Source: Tamarix chinensis
Lineage: Eukaryota; Streptophyta; Magnoliopsida; Caryophyllales; Tamaricaceae
Assembly: GCA_030549775.1 (NCBI GenBank)
Contig: CM060180.1
Location: forward strand, 86,131,172-86,195,171
Length of the DNA: 64,000 nt
Reading direction: 5' to 3'
The position numbers were made by a program, and so were the translations under genes. Every line of letters starts with the position of its first letter. The first letter of the stretch is position 1. The notes below the pieces were generated by a model, which was not told the DNA's origin, searched no databases, and saw nothing but the letters and a program-made list of their open reading frames with translations. Shown piece after piece: positions 60,901 to 64,000 of the stretch.

Positions 60901-62168
60901 CTTTTCACTAGCCGATGAGGCCTTCACCGCTGTCCAATAATTATAATCAGCAGGCTTATCGTCCTCGTGGTCCTGCTGGTCCACCTCAATGGGGAGGCCG
61001 TGGTCCAAACACTCTGCAGCCATTGCCCTATGATTACCAGCAGCGAGGTCCACACCCGAGTCATAATCAACAGTTTCTGACATCTTATGGTGCCTATCAT
61101 TCACATGTAACCCCTAGGGGCAGCTTTGGATCAGGCTGGGAGCAAAGGCCTCCCATGCAAGGACCACCTCAGAGTGGCGGCTATGATTATTATGGACAAG
61201 GGGGACATATGGCTAATGTTCCTGCATCTGCACCACATTCTTCTCATGCCTCTGGTCATCCATCCATGGCTTCTTCTGTGGGACCTCCCAATTCTCAGGC
61301 TAATTATAATTATGGACAGCCTCGAGGTCCAGACTGTGGTCAATCAGCTCCTTATTCTCAAACGGTAGCTCCCCACCAGGGCTATGGACAGGGATTTGCT
61401 GAGCCGAAGTATGAAAACCAGGGTCCTGTCCAGCAGCCTTACGGGGCTCATCTGTCATCTCAGCCAGGAAGTTACCCAGATGCTCAAGTCTATCCCCCTC
61501 ATCAGCATTTTAATCGGCCACCAGCTTATGGTATGATATCACAAGGTCCTCAGTCGTATGCCCCATCAGCTGCTGGCCAGGTTGGTGATGCGTCTTACCA
61601 AGCTCCCAATGCATCAACACAACCTTATGGTCAGAATGTGGCTCCACAGCCAACGTATCCATATTCCTCGAGTGGGATAGCACAAGCTCCATATGGTTCT
61701 GCACCTGCAACGAATGATGGTTATAATCAGCCTCCACCAGCATCTGGAGCTGTGCCAGCTTATCAACAGCAGGCTGCGCAGCCTGTTCCTGGGTATGGTC
61801 AGCCTGTGGCACAGCAGGTTCCTGTGTATGCACAAACCTCAGCCCCAGCAGCTGCTTATGGTCAATATCCATCTTCTCAACCTGGTTACAGTGAACAGTC
61901 AGCTCCGGCAGCTGCTACTTATGCCTATCAGGGACAGACCGATCCTGCTTATGCTGGAGGTCAAGCCTATAGTGCAGCCCCCACTGGGCAACAGGGTTAT
62001 GCTCAGCCGGCACCCGCTCAAGCAAGCTATGATCAGTCTGCACAGTCTGGTAGTTATGCAGGTAATCCCCCTGTTGGTGCACTTGGGTACGGTAAAAGTT
62101 TGTCACCACAACCTCAGCCTGGCTACCCTCCATATGATTCTTCCCAGATGTATGGTGCAGGGCGTTGA
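54969..62168 (+). CDS. Two-KH-domain RNA/ssDNA-binding protein, plant FUBP-like, seven exons, 786 aa
   Basis: Coding exons: 54969-55209, 55430-55815, 57456-57641, 57802-57903, 58012-58083, 58181-58297 and 60912-62168. All six introns are GT-AG and the frame is kept throughout. Residues 1-201 are acidic and polar, with two basic clusters (HHKRKH 17-22, KRPR 69-72) that may be nuclear signals. KH1 spans about 202-271 with the GKAG loop at 215-218; KH2 spans about 296-368 with GKGG at 311-314. These GxxG loops bind single-stranded nucleic acid. Residues 369-786, all in the last exon, form a Pro/Gln/Tyr/Gly/Ala-rich tail with almost no acidic residues. The layout matches plant KH proteins related to far-upstream-element-binding proteins (RNA processing or transcription); target and partners are unknown. 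The start is the first ATG, in frame with a TTG at 54957. Intron 6 (2.6 kb) is the largest. Confidence 0.93.
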
Positions 62169-62700
62169 AAACCTTTTTTACTGCTTGTAGTGGGTATCTA
62201 ACTTTTGTACTTCTATGTTTGACTATCTGAGGTTCATCTCAGAAAAATGAATAGAGATTGGTTCTGTTTTTCAGTCTGCACTCTTTTGACAGTATTCTTC
62301 AGATGTTCCGGATGTGTCATCGCTTTTTCGTTGCAGCATTCATGCTTCTTGTTTTCAGGTTATGATTGCTTATTTGTTTTAGGGGCTCCGGATAATGCTC
62401 ATACCAACGTGGTTTGGATCTCCCGGCTTGTTGGGGTCGAATTGGCCGTGGGCAGGCATTCCTAATCCGTGGGGAGCGTTTTTTTTGGTGAGAGTATGGG
62501 AGCTACAAAATAGGTATTTCTCGGAAAGGTCTGGCGTATCGTCTGTTTAGAACAAAAGCAATGACATGTATAGAGAACTATAATTAGGGTCCTGTGTTTT
62601 CCGCCTTATATTCAGGAGTAAAATTCTATAATTACGAATATAATTTAAAATTAGTAATAAAATAGGGTTGTTAGTTACATTGTGCAAGTATAGTGGGCAA
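62169..62700 (+). other. Probable 3' UTR of the KH gene
   Basis: The text after the stop is mixed and T-rich, unlike the AT-rich spacer beyond about 62640. An AATAAA at about 62657-62662 could be the poly(A) signal, roughly 490 bp after the stop; weaker A-rich words (near 62246) could act earlier. The 72-codon frame at 62247-62465 lies in this UTR and is not accepted as a gene. Confidence 0.45.
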
Positions 62701-64000
62701 TAGGGTAGGGTGGGTATATGTCGGATTATAGTGGGTCGAGTTGGTTGTAGGGTGGATTGAGTTATTTTAGGTTTGGAATTTTCTTTGGGTGATTTTATTG
62801 TTTGGTTCGGGTTGGATTCAGATAGTATTAATTTGAGTTGTATCGGGTTAATTTATTAGATTGATGTTAATTTAGGTTAATTTAGTGTAGGTTTGAATTG
62901 GGTTGAGTTTTGATTATTTTAGCTTAGCTTGTTGGGTTAGATGTAGGTTAAACAAGCTTGTGTTTGAGTAATTTCATGGATGAGTTAATTTGACGGTTGG
63001 AGTTTGAATTAATTTAACATATTGGATATTTTATGTTTTGATAGGTCATATTAAATTAAGGTTGAGTTAATTTTAAGTTGGAGCATGTTGAATTTGAGTC
63101 TAATTTAACATTTATTATAAAAAATAATCTAATCTATTAACCAAATATGAATTTTGATTTCATGTAAGTTTGTAATTAAATATATATTATTAATTATTAT
63201 TTGTTTATTATTAATTTGAGTCTAATTAAATATTTATTATCAAAATTAATTTAATTTATTAACTAAGTATGGATTTTTACTTCATGTAAGTTTGTAATTA
63301 AACATATATTATTAATTATTATTTATTTATTAATATGATTTTTTAATGTTATATTTTTATATAAAAAATTAATAAGGTTAGATTATTGTTGATAAATAAG
63401 TGTGTCCATATTGAAAATAAGAAAAAAAGTTAAATTTTTAAAATGATATATTTTTAAAAGTTTTAAATAAATAATAAGATGGGTTATTTTTTATTATCAT
63501 AATAGCTTAATGTTATTTTTAGTTTTGTGGAATTGATGTCGGATTAGGTTGGTAAATGATTGGGTTGATGACGAGTTAGATTGATAATTGATTGAATCGA
63601 TATTGGTGGTTAGGTTAAATATATTTGGGCTAAAGTTAGGTTGAATTAATTTTTTTTAACCCTACATCTAAGAATTGAGTTGATACTTCTATAATTTTTT
63701 TTTCATGCATTAATTTTATTCTAGCCTCTGTTTAGCTCTTTATCAATTCTCTCATATTATGGATGACTTGCCAAATATATGAACAATTAAATACTTCATC
63801 TGTATAAAAAAATTATTTTATTATTAAATTTTTGTATAACAAAAAATTATTTGAAAAAAATTAAAGTCTATTTTAGATATTTACTTTTAGTATTTTTTAA
63901 TTATATAAATATTAAATATTTTATTATCTTTTAATAATAATGTAATTGTAATTTTAACGTTAATTTTATTACTTTTTAAACAAATTTATAATTTAACATA
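62700..64000. other. AT-rich downstream spacer
   Basis: First a GGGTTGAGTT/TAGGTTGA-like repetitive stretch (62700-63080), then very AT-rich sequence containing the tandem duplication at 63091-63334. No gene seen. Confidence 0.5.
63091..63334. repeat. 122-bp tandem duplication
   Basis: Two adjacent copies (63091-63212 and 63213-63334), both starting AATTTGAGTCTAATT and sharing 'catgtaagtttgtaattaaa'. They differ at about ten positions by eye. Confidence 0.85.

Noticed and set aside
61510..61872. 120-codon minus-strand frame opposite exon 7
   Set aside because: Antisense shadow of the repetitive coding tail; no motif.
62247..62465. 72-codon frame after the KH gene stop
   Set aside because: Lies in the probable 3' UTR; no family signature.

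Overview
This is a flowering-plant nuclear window: one intron-containing protein gene near the right end (about 54.9-62.7 kb) and, to its left, about 54 kb of nested, mostly dead transposable elements. Coding density is very low, and the recognisable element families (plant long-LTR retrotransposons, a CACTA/En-Spm element with a TNP2-type transposase and a Ulp1-like gene, a MULE/FAR1-type relic, a hAT-type MITE) are typical of a repeat-rich angiosperm genome. I cannot place it to genus from sequence alone. No tRNA, rRNA, CRISPR or prokaryotic features were seen.

Layout. 1-2610: right-hand part of a very long LTR, inserted into the 3' LTR of a minus-strand Ty3/gypsy chromovirus-like element (2611-14165). 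That element is interrupted 58 bp inside its 5' LTR by a 5.16-kb solo LTR (8193-13352, TSD TGTAC). 14166-20453: older LTR fragments and a 29-bp x 5 tandem repeat. 20454-38234: a 17.8-kb CACTA element (TSD AGA) carrying another solo LTR (21515-25889, TSD CTCAT), a copia-like LTR fragment, a 292-bp direct duplication next to strong hairpins, and two decayed minus-strand genes (a DUF8039/Ulp1-type gene and TNP2 transposase). 39079-50347: a composite whose two outer ends are the same end of one LTR family in inverted orientation, flanked by a perfect TSD (TTGCA). Inside it lie a further solo LTR (39395-44126, TSD AAAGG) and a 285-bp hAT-like MITE (49020-49304, 8-bp TSD). 50353-54700: AT-rich spacer with a broken MULE transposase. 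54969-62168: a seven-exon gene for a 786-residue protein with two KH domains and a long Pro/Gln/Tyr/Gly-rich tail (plant FUBP-like KH protein). 62169-64000: 3' UTR and AT-rich spacer with a 122-bp tandem duplication.

How it fits together. The KH-protein gene is the only locus that looks functional: clean GT-AG introns, consistent phase and intact GxxG loops. Everything else records successive insertion. The host gypsy and CACTA elements came first, long-LTR elements inserted into them and were then reduced to solo LTRs by LTR-LTR recombination, and the MITE inserted into the composite. Premature stops and altered catalytic residues show that the gypsy, TNP2 and MULE coding regions are dead. 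The most unusual structure is the inverted-LTR composite with an intact target-site duplication at 39079-50347.
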